From Pseudothioglobus sp905182815 (GTDB lineage: Bacteria > Pseudomonadota > Gammaproteobacteria > PS1 > Pseudothioglobaceae): DNA of 64,000 nucleotides. The stretch lies in the NCBI RefSeq assembly GCF_048087625.1, contig NZ_CP159805.1, positions 930,001 through 994,000 on the forward strand. Reading direction: 5' to 3'. Numbering within the stretch: position 1 is the stretch's first letter; each line of letters begins with the position of its first letter. The notes below the pieces were generated by a model. It did not search any database. It was given only the letters and a program-made list of their open reading frames with translations, and was not told where the DNA came from. This document shows positions 52,438-60,847 of this stretch, in pieces. Position numbers and translations under genes: made by a program.

Positions 52438-54249
52438 ATGCTTAGTAACTCATCTCAAAAGCTCTCTTTATCAATTGCTAAAAAGATTTTAATTGGCTTT
52501 GAGTATCATTACCAAAATATTAAGAGTGCTTCTATAGAGGCAAAAAGGTGTTTTGAGGAGAGAGAATGGCAAAAAATAGAAGACGATTCAAAATTAAGAC
52601 TTAATTTCTATGATGAACAAGTTGATTACTTTTGTAAAAAACTATCTTTAGAGTTAAAAAAACAAACTCTCTATGGCGCAAAGGCTGAATTCAATGAATC
52701 ACCCAGTATGGAGAAGTTTAACTCTGAATTTTGGAAAAATACAAAGCATGTCTATATTGAACTAATAACGGAACACAAGCAGCCTGAGCTAGCTGAAACC
52801 TTCTATAACTCGGTATTTTGTAGAATCTTTTCAAGAAGTTTTTATAATAACCAGTTTATTTTTACAAGGCCATGCGTGTCACTGAATTATATTGACATGG
52901 ATGAACCAGTAATTGACAGCTACTTTGTTGAAGACGGTCAGTTGAGCGAAGCCTTTACAACTATTCTTGATAGCTACAATTTTAAATGTGAGTTTGGTAA
53001 TCTCAGTCAAGATATCCAAAGATTAAAAGAGCAGCTTTATAATCAGACGCCACGACTAGACTCTGAAGTTTTCGAGATTCAAGTCATTAGTACCCCTTTT
53101 ATCAGAGGAAAATGCGCCTACATTGTGGGCAAAATTGTCTCTCAGCTCCATTCAGATAGGCCTCTCCTTATTGCTCTATTAAATGATGAAAAGAAAGGTT
53201 TATACGTCGACAGCCTTCTCACTGAAGTTGGAGGAATATCCATTGTTTTTAGCTTTTCAAGATCTTACTTTTTTATTACAACAGACTACCCTTCTGCAAT
53301 TGTTGAATATTTAAAAGAGATTTTGCCAGGAAAAACTAGGGCGGTTCTCTATAGCGCAATTGGGCTTCATAAGCAAGGCAAAACTTTGTTATACCGACAT
53401 TTTCTCAAGTACTCAAAAATTACTAGTGAAAAGTTAATAATTGCACCCGGTATCAAGGGCATGGTTATGTCTGTCTTTACTTTTCCAATGTACCCCTATG
53501 TATTCAAAATTATCAACGACCGCTTTGCACCTCCTAAAATGGGCACCAAAGAGATGGTTAAGGATAGATACTACTTTGTTAAAAACCACGTAAGAATAGG
53601 TAGATTAGCAGATACATGGGAGTTTTCAAATGTTGCCTTTCCGTTAAAAGATATCGATGATGCATTATTAGAAGAGTTGAAGAGAAAAGCAGGCTCAAAT
53701 ATTGAAATTGAGGGGGACCTGTTAATCATTAAGCATATGTACATTGAAAATAAAATGACGCCACTCAATATGTATCTTGAAACTGCTACTAAAGAACAGC
53801 AAACAAACATAATTAATGATTATGGAAAAGCGATAGATGAGCTAATTAACTCAAATATTTTTCCAGGCGACATGCTTACAAAAAACTTTGGAGTAACTCG
53901 CCAAAATAGAGTCGTCTTTTATGACTATGACGAAATTACCTTAATGAGCACGCCCGTCTTTAAAAAGATTCCTGAATCCAAGACATACGAGCAAGAGCTT
54001 GCCTCTGAGCCCTGGTATTACGTTGGTCAGAATGACGTCTTTCCAGAAGAATTTAGATATTTCATGCTTCCAAATCCATATATGAAAGAAGTATTTAATA
54101 GAAATTATAAAAAACTTCTCGATGCAAATTACTGGATTTCAATACAAGAAAAAATTAAGAACAACGGGGTCATGGATTATTATCCATATGGATCAGAAAA
54201 ACGTATGAGTGAAATATATGGAGAAACGGATGACTCTATCGACATGTGA
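52438..54249 (+). CDS. aceK: Isocitrate dehydrogenase kinase/phosphatase AceK
   Basis: Bifunctional enzyme that phosphorylates isocitrate dehydrogenase to divert isocitrate into the glyoxylate shunt, and reverses this. 603 residues, a little longer than E. coli AceK (578). Family segments: regulatory domain FKCEFGNLSQDIQRLKEQL, the ATP-loop APGIKGMVMSVFTFPMYPYV, FKIINDRFAPPK, and the kinase catalytic part GDMLTKNFGVTRQNRVVFYD and DYDEI. It overlaps the RraA-like gene by 20 bases. Confidence 0.95.
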   Translation: MLSNSSQKLSLSIAKKILIGFEYHYQNIKSASIEAKRCFEEREWQKIEDDSKLRLNFYDEQVDYFCKKLSLELKKQTLYGAKAEFNESPSMEKFNSEFWKNTKHVYIELITEHKQPELAETFYNSVFCRIFSRSFYNNQFIFTRPCVSLNYIDMDEPVIDSYFVEDGQLSEAFTTILDSYNFKCEFGNLSQDIQRLKEQLYNQTPRLDSEVFEIQVISTPFIRGKCAYIVGKIVSQLHSDRPLLIALLNDEKKGLYVDSLLTEVGGISIVFSFSRSYFFITTDYPSAIVEYLKEILPGKTRAVLYSAIGLHKQGKTLLYRHFLKYSKITSEKLIIAPGIKGMVMSVFTFPMYPYVFKIINDRFAPPKMGTKEMVKDRYYFVKNHVRIGRLADTWEFSNVAFPLKDIDDALLEELKRKAGSNIEIEGDLLIIKHMYIENKMTPLNMYLETATKEQQTNIINDYGKAIDELINSNIFPGDMLTKNFGVTRQNRVVFYDYDEITLMSTPVFKKIPESKTYEQELASEPWYYVGQNDVFPEEFRYFMLPNPYMKEVFNRNYKKLLDANYWISIQEKIKNNGVMDYYPYGSEKRMSEIYGETDDSIDM

Positions 54250-54709
54250 TATTTCGGATAAGCTTCACCCTAATGTCCAGTATTTAGAGCCCGTATATAA
54301 AAGTTATGGATTAAAAAAATCATTTTCAGGTCGCATTGTTACTGTTAAGTGCTTTGATGACAACTCCCTAGTTGAGCAGGTTTTAAATACTCATGGCAAG
54401 GGATCTGTATTAGTAATCGATGCAGGTGGCTCTATGAAGTGCGCAATGCTAGGTGATAAAAGGGCATCTGATGCAATCAGGAATGGCTGGGAAGGAATTA
54501 TTATCTATGGATTGATTAGGGATTTAGTAGCCATAAATTTAATGCCAATTGGCATAAGAGCTCTTGGCGTTTACCCATTAAAAAGTGTTAAAAAAGGAAT
54601 TGGAAAAAGAAATATAAATGTCTCTTTTTCAAATGTAAAATTTAATCCAAATGAATATATTTATGCTGATGAAGACGGCGTAATAGTTACTGAAAATAAG
54701 GTCAATTAA
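54230..54709 (+). CDS. RraA-family protein (RNase E inhibitor or HMG/oxaloacetate aldolase-type)
   Basis: 159 residues of the RraA fold: CDISDKL, GRIVTVKCFDDNSLVEQVL, LVIDAGGSMKCAMLGDK and WEGIIIYGLIRDL. I chose ATG 54230 (GGAG six bases upstream) over the GTG at 54209. The D-x20-R-D set associated with pyruvate-aldolase/oxaloacetate decarboxylase members is intact (Asp76, Arg97, Asp98), whereas the next acidic residue (+3 from Asp98) is Ala. E. coli RraA inhibits RNase E. Here the gene is inside the glyoxylate operon, overlapping aceK by 20 bases and glcB by 1 (TAATG), which suggests a metabolic role; symbol left blank because function is open. Confidence 0.8.
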   Translation: MTLSTCDISDKLHPNVQYLEPVYKSYGLKKSFSGRIVTVKCFDDNSLVEQVLNTHGKGSVLVIDAGGSMKCAMLGDKRASDAIRNGWEGIIIYGLIRDLVAINLMPIGIRALGVYPLKSVKKGIGKRNINVSFSNVKFNPNEYIYADEDGVIVTENKVN

Positions 54710-56850
54710 TGAGCAGTGATAGTCAAATAATTAATAAGATTCGAGTAGATAATACTTTTTTTAGCTTCATTGAAGAAGAGGTTTGTGATGGATTAGATAT
54801 TTCAGCCAAAGACTTCTTTAAATCCCTCTCTCAAATTTTAAATGAGCTACAGGAAAAGAACACGTCCCTTCTTGAAAAGAGAGACTTATTGCAATCTAAA
54901 ATTGACCAATGGCATGCTGAAAATAAAAGAATTGATCTTCAGAGCTATAAGAAATTTTTAGAGGGCATTGAATATATCACTCCAATGCCTGATAAATTCT
55001 CTATTGATGTTGAGGAAGTAGATGATGAAATATCTCAAATTGCCGGCCCTCAGCTCGTTGTTCCTATTACAAATCAGCGCTTTGTTCTTAATGCTGTGAA
55101 CGCTCGCTGGGGAAGTTTATTTGACTCCCTTTATGGTACGAATGTAATTCCAAACAAAGGCAGTATGAGCACCTCTTTTGCACACAACCTACAGCGTGTT
55201 AATCTTACTGCAGAACTTGCCTGTGACTTTCTAGATGAAATTGCGCCTCTTAAAGGCGCTTCTTATAGACAGATTACCTCTCAAGTTAAATACTCTGGTG
55301 CATTAATTTTCAACCTAAATGATGGTGAATTAGCAACCTTAATTAATCCAGAGAAATATATAGGATTAACTGACGATGGGCATATATTACTTAAGAATAA
55401 CAACCTTCACCTAGAAGTAGTTTGTGACCAAGAAAGAAGTTTACATAAGAGCGGTATTTTTGATGTCATTCTTGAGTCCGCAATAACAACTATTGTCGAT
55501 TTTGAAGACTCAGCGTCAACTGTTTCTAATGCGGAAAAAATTCACGCATATCGGAACTACTTAGGCCTCATGAAGCGTGAACTAAGCTCCACGTTTACTA
55601 AGGGTGGTGAAACCATTACTCGCTCATTAAATGAAGATAAAGCTTGTACTGATATACATGGAGAGAAATTTAACTTAGCTGGAACAAGCTTGACTCTCGT
55701 TCGTAATGTTGGCATTCATATGACGACAGGAATTGTTAGTAACCTTGATGACTCACCAATTCCTGAGGGAATACTAGACGCAATGGTGACTTCACTTATT
55801 GCGCTTCATGATATTAAACTTAAAGCGAATTCAAAAAAAGGAAGCATCTATATTGTTAAGCCTAAATTACATGGCCCTGAAGAAGTAAAATTTACAATGG
55901 AGTTATTTGGGCTTGTTGAAAAAGCCTTATCTCTAAAAACTAATACGCTCAAAATAGGCGTAATGGATGAAGAAAGAAGAACGACTCTTAACCTTAAGTC
56001 TTGTATTCATGAGGCTAAAAGCCGTATTATTTTTATAAATACAGGCTTTTTAGATCGCACAGGTGATGAAATTCATACGTCTATGATGGCTGGTGCAATG
56101 CGCTGTAAAGACCTCATTAAGGAAGAGGCTTGGTATTCAGCCTATGAGCCAAACAATGTAAGCACTGGTCTTGATTGTGGACTATTTAAAAAAGCTCAAA
56201 TTGGAAAAGGAATGTGGGCTCAGCCAGATCAAATGCGTCAAATGCTTGATAACAAAATGGTTCATTTAGAGGCAGGTGCAAGCTGTTCATGGGTTCCATC
56301 CCCAACCGCAGCCACTTTGCATGCAACGCATTATCATCGCTTTGATGTTTTTAAGAAGCAAAAAGAGCTACTAGCAAACCAACAACACCCAAACCAAGAT
56401 GACTTGCTTGTAATTCCTTTCTTGAGGATTGAAGAGCAGATGCCTAAAGAGAAAATTATCAATGAAATAAACAATAATGCCCAAAGTATATTGGGTTATG
56501 TTGTTAAGTGGATTAACCAAGGAATTGGTTGCTCTAAGGTCCAAGATATTAATCATGTTGGGCTTATGGAAGACCGCGCAACCCTTAGGATATCCTCGCA
56601 ACATATGGCTAACTGGCTTCACCATGGAGTGTGCTCAAAAGAAGAGGTAAATAAAGCATTTAAAGAAATGGCTGTTATCGTTGATGATCAAAATAAGTAT
56701 GATCCAAGCTATCTCTCACTTGCACCAAATTACGACAGTTTTGCCTACAAAGCATCAATAGCTCTGGCTTTTGAAGGAATGAGTCAGCCTAATGGCTATA
56801 CGGAAGCAATTTTAATAAAATACAGACGTAAGTTTCTTGAGGCTAATTAG
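54709..56850 (+). CDS. glcB: Malate synthase G
   Basis: Condenses glyoxylate and acetyl-CoA to malate, completing the shunt. 713 residues, the monomeric G type rather than AceB. Landmarks: NAVNARWGSLFDSLYGTNVI, TTIVDFEDSAST (active-site region), GLMKRELSS, GIMDEERRTTLNLKSCI-like GVMDEERRT, INTGFLDRTGDEIHTSM and the C-terminal AWVAPT-equivalent WVPSPTAATLHATHYH. Its ATG shares one base with the preceding stop (TAATG). No glycine riboswitch is possible here because there is no leader. Confidence 0.95.
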   Translation: MSSDSQIINKIRVDNTFFSFIEEEVCDGLDISAKDFFKSLSQILNELQEKNTSLLEKRDLLQSKIDQWHAENKRIDLQSYKKFLEGIEYITPMPDKFSIDVEEVDDEISQIAGPQLVVPITNQRFVLNAVNARWGSLFDSLYGTNVIPNKGSMSTSFAHNLQRVNLTAELACDFLDEIAPLKGASYRQITSQVKYSGALIFNLNDGELATLINPEKYIGLTDDGHILLKNNNLHLEVVCDQERSLHKSGIFDVILESAITTIVDFEDSASTVSNAEKIHAYRNYLGLMKRELSSTFTKGGETITRSLNEDKACTDIHGEKFNLAGTSLTLVRNVGIHMTTGIVSNLDDSPIPEGILDAMVTSLIALHDIKLKANSKKGSIYIVKPKLHGPEEVKFTMELFGLVEKALSLKTNTLKIGVMDEERRTTLNLKSCIHEAKSRIIFINTGFLDRTGDEIHTSMMAGAMRCKDLIKEEAWYSAYEPNNVSTGLDCGLFKKAQIGKGMWAQPDQMRQMLDNKMVHLEAGASCSWVPSPTAATLHATHYHRFDVFKKQKELLANQQHPNQDDLLVIPFLRIEEQMPKEKIINEINNNAQSILGYVVKWINQGIGCSKVQDINHVGLMEDRATLRISSQHMANWLHHGVCSKEEVNKAFKEMAVIVDDQNKYDPSYLSLAPNYDSFAYKASIALAFEGMSQPNGYTEAILIKYRRKFLEAN

Positions 56851-57242
56851 TCATCAAATTCTTTGCTATGTTTTCTTAATTTATCTATAAGAGAGATAAT
56901 TTTTTTATCACCTCTTAAGGACTCATGAATATAGTCAAAGTATTCGAACTTATTGTCTTTAAATTGCCTTGAAATATTTGGGTAATACCACTGCTTATCT
57001 AGCGCATTAAGAATGAATTCTCTATTGGTCCATAAAGACACGTTTGCAGATGCAAAAACCTGGTCGATAATGTGTTCTGCCTTTAAACAACTAAAGATAA
57101 TATCTACATCTTTCCAGAGTTCAGCGGGAAACTGATCATAGTGCTCTTCATCTATATTAAATTTATTAATCCCATCTAATATTTCCTCCTTACTTGTTTC
57201 AATGAATTCACCATCATGGCACTCAATTTTATTATCTTGCAT
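56847..57242 (-). CDS. Hypothetical protein with DUF4116-like repeats
   Basis: 131 residues, cytoplasmic, aromatic- and Asp/Glu-rich. Segments such as WTNREFILNALDKQWYYPN and LRGDKKIISLIDKL resemble the D-x-(E/K)-(F/I)-(I/V)-L repeats of DUF4116 proteins, which usually come in longer arrays. Function unknown. AGGAG lies before ATG 57242. It follows the DUF924 gene by 39 bases on the same strand and overlaps the glcB stop convergently by 4 bases. Confidence 0.6.
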   Translation of the reverse strand: MQDNKIECHDGEFIETSKEEILDGINKFNIDEEHYDQFPAELWKDVDIIFSCLKAEHIIDQVFASANVSLWTNREFILNALDKQWYYPNISRQFKDNKFEYFDYIHESLRGDKKIISLIDKLRKHSKEFDD

Positions 57243-57281
57243 TGATGGACTCCTGTGTATTATTTGTAATCATTATGAAAT

Positions 57282-57833
57282 TTAACCTCTAAAAGCGTTA
57301 TCTGACAGAAGATAGTCAAGCTCCTCCATAGTACTCATTCGCCCAAATATTTCATTTCTATGAGGAAAACGACCAAACTTTTTAACAATATCTCTATGAT
57401 GTTTAGAATACTCTAAGTTAAAGTTATATTTTTGAAATAAATACACTTGTAGATTTTGATGGTCTATATTCTCACTATGCATAAGAGGCATAAAAAGAAA
57501 AAGCAATTTTTCATCACTTAGCTTTTCATCGTAGCCATTATTAATTGCGTTTAAGGCAACCTCAACAGCCATATCTTCCGATTTAAAGCTTTTTGCCTGA
57601 TCTCTAAACATGTTCAAAGGAAACTGGTCTAGAATAATTACTAGGGCTACTGAGCCTTCAGCAGTGTCACGCCACTCGACAAACCCACCAGAAGATATAC
57701 TCTCCCATAGATTTTCATAGCGCTGCTTGATTTCATTGTCTACTTCAGGGGTTGATGAAAACCAATGTTGTTTACTTTTTTCTGAGAACCAATATTGATG
57801 AATATCGGATGGGGTTATCGCTTTTTCGCTCAT
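57282..57833 (-). CDS. DUF924 family protein
   Basis: 183-residue helical TPR-like protein of the DUF924 family: YWFSEKSKQHWF, LVIILDQFPLNMFRD, LLFLFMPLMHSENIDHQ and the terminal KFGRFPHRNEIFGR. No biochemical function known to me. It is downstream of xsc with a hairpin between them, so probably a separate or only weakly linked unit. Confidence 0.9.
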   Translation of the reverse strand: MSEKAITPSDIHQYWFSEKSKQHWFSSTPEVDNEIKQRYENLWESISSGGFVEWRDTAEGSVALVIILDQFPLNMFRDQAKSFKSEDMAVEVALNAINNGYDEKLSDEKLLFLFMPLMHSENIDHQNLQVYLFQKYNFNLEYSKHHRDIVKKFGRFPHRNEIFGRMSTMEELDYLLSDNAFRG

Positions 57834-57850
57834 AGTATTTAATAAATATT

Positions 57851-57885
57851 TCCTTCAGAGCGGGGTAATATACCACCCTGAAGGA
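57851..57885 (-). terminator. Hairpin after the taurine operon
   Basis: TCCTTCAG ... CTGAAGGA stem of 8 bases with an inner GGTA/TACC stem, located just after the xsc stop on the minus strand, followed by AATATTTATT. A plausible terminator of tpa-ald-xsc, with a poor U tract. Confidence 0.6.
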
Positions 57886-57899
57886 TTAATAGCTAGTAC

Positions 57900-59672
57900 T
57901 TAGCGATGAGGTGATTTTTCACCAAAGTCTTTATACTTTTCTAGATGTCTAACTGGCTTACTTAGTGCGTCTTTTCTGAACGGGTCACCCAACTCTCTAG
58001 AGCACATAATTTCTATGATTGTTGTTTTTCTCTCGTTCATCTGCATATCAATCGCTTTTTTAAGTGCAGGGCCAACGTCTTCAAGTTTGTCAACACGAAT
58101 ACCCTCAGCGCCCATTGATTCTGCAATATTAACAAAATGCTGGTCCGTAAGCTCTGCAGCTATAAAGCGTCTGTCATAAAAATCAACTTGGTTTTTCTTT
58201 TCAGCGCCCCAATGACGATTATGAAATACAACAGCTGTAACAGGAATATCATGACGAACACATGTCATTGTTTCAACCATACTCATTGCCCAAGCACCAT
58301 CTCCCGCATAAGAAACTGCAGGCCTGTGCTGGGCAGCTGCCTTAGCACCAATGATCGTTGGAAAGGCGTAACCACAGTTTCCAAAACTCATTGCTGCAAA
58401 AAAGCTTCGAGGCTTTTCAAAGCGAAGATAGCTGTTAGCAACCGAGTTAATATTACCAATATCAGTCGACACCATAACGTCTTCAGGCATTGCTTTTTCA
58501 AGTTCACGAAGTACTTGTCTAGGATGGAGCCACCCTTCTTCTTTATCTGCAAGCATGTCCATGCTATATGAGTCAGTCTCATGAATCCATTCATCAAGCT
58601 CTAACTCCCAAGAAGCTTTTTCGTCTGCAATGATTGAAGCTCTATCGGCTTTAGAAGAATCACAACTAAGTGTTTCAGATGCCAACTTTTGACAAAGAAT
58701 ACTTGCGACTGCTTTAGCGTCACCACAAATACCAACATTAATTGGTTTGACCAATCCAAGCATTTTGTGATCTGCATCAATTTGAATAATTTGAGCATCT
58801 TTAGGCCAGTAATCCATTCCATGTTGAGGTAGTGTTCCAAAAGGACCTAAACGCGTACCTAATGCAATAACTACATCTGCTTTTGCTATTAGCTTCATTG
58901 CAGCTTTTGAGCCTTGATATCCCAGAGGGCCACACCAAAGATTATGACTTGCAGGAAACGAATCATTATGGAGGTAGCTATTTACTACTGGTGCTCCTAA
59001 ACGTTCAGCCAAAGCTGCACATTCATCAACACCATCGGCCATAACTACGCCGCCGCCAGAAACAATAACTGGAAACTTAGCTTTACCAATTAATGCAACA
59101 GCTTCATTTAAACTATCTTCACCACCTGAGCCTCTATCTACACGACGTGGAGTGGGAATAGTAAATTCACCTTCTGCATAAAAATAATCTCTAGGAATAT
59201 TTAACTGAGTTGGGGCCATCTCACTCATCGCTCTATCAAAACAGCGACCAGTAAATTCTGCCATTCTCATTGGGTTAACAACATGGCCTTGATATTTAGT
59301 AAATTCTTGAAACATTGGCAGCTGATTTGCTTCTTGAAATCCACCTAAGCCCATCCCCATTGTTCCAGCTTCAGGCGTAACAATTACAACAGGGCTGTGC
59401 GCCCAATATGCTGCTGCAATTGCTGTTACGCAATTAGAAATACCGGGGCCATTTTGACCAATGACCACTCCATGTCTTCCACTTACTCTTGAATATCCAT
59501 CTGCCATGTGTGCAGCGCCTTGCTCATGAACAACAGGTATAAATCTAATGCCAGCTGGCTCGAAGATATCCATTGCATCCATAAATGCAGAGCCCATAAT
59601 ACCAAAGATATCGGTTACATCATTTGCGACCATTGTTTCAACAAAAGCCTCACTCGAAGTCATTTTTGCCAT
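57900..59672 (-). CDS. xsc: Sulfoacetaldehyde acetyltransferase
   Basis: Thiamine diphosphate enzyme: sulfoacetaldehyde + phosphate to acetyl phosphate + sulfite, the C-S bond-breaking step of taurine use. 590 residues of the acetolactate synthase fold: N-terminal GIMGSAFMDAMDIFEPAGI and HEQGAAHMADGYSR (catalytic Glu), C-terminal ThDP/Mg motif YAGDGAWAMSMVETMT ending in FHNRHWGAEKKNQVDF, typical of Xsc and unlike acetolactate synthase. AAAGGAG ribosome binding site. Third gene after tpa and ald. The next enzyme, phosphotransacetylase, is not downstream in this window. Confidence 0.93.
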   Translation of the reverse strand: MAKMTSSEAFVETMVANDVTDIFGIMGSAFMDAMDIFEPAGIRFIPVVHEQGAAHMADGYSRVSGRHGVVIGQNGPGISNCVTAIAAAYWAHSPVVIVTPEAGTMGMGLGGFQEANQLPMFQEFTKYQGHVVNPMRMAEFTGRCFDRAMSEMAPTQLNIPRDYFYAEGEFTIPTPRRVDRGSGGEDSLNEAVALIGKAKFPVIVSGGGVVMADGVDECAALAERLGAPVVNSYLHNDSFPASHNLWCGPLGYQGSKAAMKLIAKADVVIALGTRLGPFGTLPQHGMDYWPKDAQIIQIDADHKMLGLVKPINVGICGDAKAVASILCQKLASETLSCDSSKADRASIIADEKASWELELDEWIHETDSYSMDMLADKEEGWLHPRQVLRELEKAMPEDVMVSTDIGNINSVANSYLRFEKPRSFFAAMSFGNCGYAFPTIIGAKAAAQHRPAVSYAGDGAWAMSMVETMTCVRHDIPVTAVVFHNRHWGAEKKNQVDFYDRRFIAAELTDQHFVNIAESMGAEGIRVDKLEDVGPALKKAIDMQMNERKTTIIEIMCSRELGDPFRKDALSKPVRHLEKYKDFGEKSPHR

Positions 59673-59693
59673 TTTATAGTTCTCCTTTATAAT

Positions 59694-60812
59694 TTATTTA
59701 TTAAGCATGTCAAGCGCTGAAACGTAATCATAACCTAAGTCATGAGCCACTTCAGGACATGTTACTTGACCACTATGTACATTTAATCCGGCTCTTAGAT
59801 GTTCGTCATCTAATAGAGCTTGTTTAACACCTTTATTTGCAATACTAAGTCCAAACGGAAGTGTTACATTATTTAGGGCATAGGTTGATGTTTTTGGAAC
59901 TCCACCCGGCATATTAGCAACGCAGTAGTGAACTACCTCATCAATGATGTATGTAGGCTCTGCGTGAGTTGTTGCCTTTGAAGTTTCGAAGCAACCGCCT
60001 TGATCAATCGCAACGTCAACAATAACTGATCCAGGCTTCATGGCCTTAATCATTTCTCTGGTTACTAGTTTTGGGGCTTCAGCGCCAGGAATCAATACGC
60101 CTCCAATAACTAAGTCAGCTTGTAATACATACTCTTCTACTGAACTTTTAGTTGAGAATACAGTATTTGTGCTTCTGCCAAATTGTTGCCAATGCTGCTC
60201 TAATGTATCAGGATTGTTATCCAAAACCCAAACATCTGCACCCATTCCAACTGCCACATGGGCAGCATGAACGCCAACGACGCCTCCACCTAAAATAACG
60301 ACATTTAAAGGGTCTACTCCTGGAACACCTCCAAGCAAAGCTCCCATTCCACCATTTGGTTGCTCTAAAAAGTGAGCACCTGCTTGAACAGCCATTCTTC
60401 CTGCAACTTTTGACATAGGAGCCAATAATGGTAATCCACCTCTTGGAGAAGTAACCGTTTCATAAGCAATACAAATAGCGCCACTCTCTACAAGCCCCTT
60501 CGTTTGCTCAGGGTCTGGTGCAAGATGAAGATATGTATAAAGAATTTGACCTTCTCTGAGCATTGCAATTTCTATAGCTTGAGGCTCTTTAACTTTAACA
60601 ATCATATCCGCAGTTGCAAAAACTTCTTTAGCTGAAGATATAATTTCAGCGCCACAACTAGAATAATCATCATCGCTTGCCCCAATACCAATACCAGCAT
60701 TAGTTTCAACTAAAACCTTGTGGCCATGATTAACAAACTCCTTAACACTTTTAGGCGTCAAACCAACTCTATATTCATGGTTTTTAATTTCTTTTGGCAC
60801 TCCAATTATCAT
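59694..60812 (-). CDS. ald: Alanine dehydrogenase
   Basis: Oxidatively deaminates L-alanine to pyruvate and ammonia with NAD. 372 residues: MIIGVPKEIKNHEYRVGL, KVKEPQAIE, TYLHLAPDPEQT, Rossmann VVILGGGVVGVHAAHVAVGM and DVAIDQGGCFETS. In this operon it regenerates the pyruvate amino acceptor used by Tpa and releases the taurine nitrogen as ammonium. It lies 35 bases after tpa and 21 before xsc. Confidence 0.95.
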   Translation of the reverse strand: MIIGVPKEIKNHEYRVGLTPKSVKEFVNHGHKVLVETNAGIGIGASDDDYSSCGAEIISSAKEVFATADMIVKVKEPQAIEIAMLREGQILYTYLHLAPDPEQTKGLVESGAICIAYETVTSPRGGLPLLAPMSKVAGRMAVQAGAHFLEQPNGGMGALLGGVPGVDPLNVVILGGGVVGVHAAHVAVGMGADVWVLDNNPDTLEQHWQQFGRSTNTVFSTKSSVEEYVLQADLVIGGVLIPGAEAPKLVTREMIKAMKPGSVIVDVAIDQGGCFETSKATTHAEPTYIIDEVVHYCVANMPGGVPKTSTYALNNVTLPFGLSIANKGVKQALLDDEHLRAGLNVHSGQVTCPEVAHDLGYDYVSALDMLNK

Positions 60813-60847
60813 CTCAATATTCCTATATTAAATTAATTAAACTTTTT

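Noticed and set aside
54709..54740. Glycine riboswitch in front of malate synthase, as known in SAR11
   Set aside because: glcB overlaps the preceding stop codon and has no leader; no tandem aptamer-like structure is present upstream of aceA either.
58137..58571. 144-codon open frame antisense to xsc
   Set aside because: It lies wholly opposite a well-conserved enzyme, has Cys/His/Asn-rich composition typical of antisense frames, and shows no family similarity.
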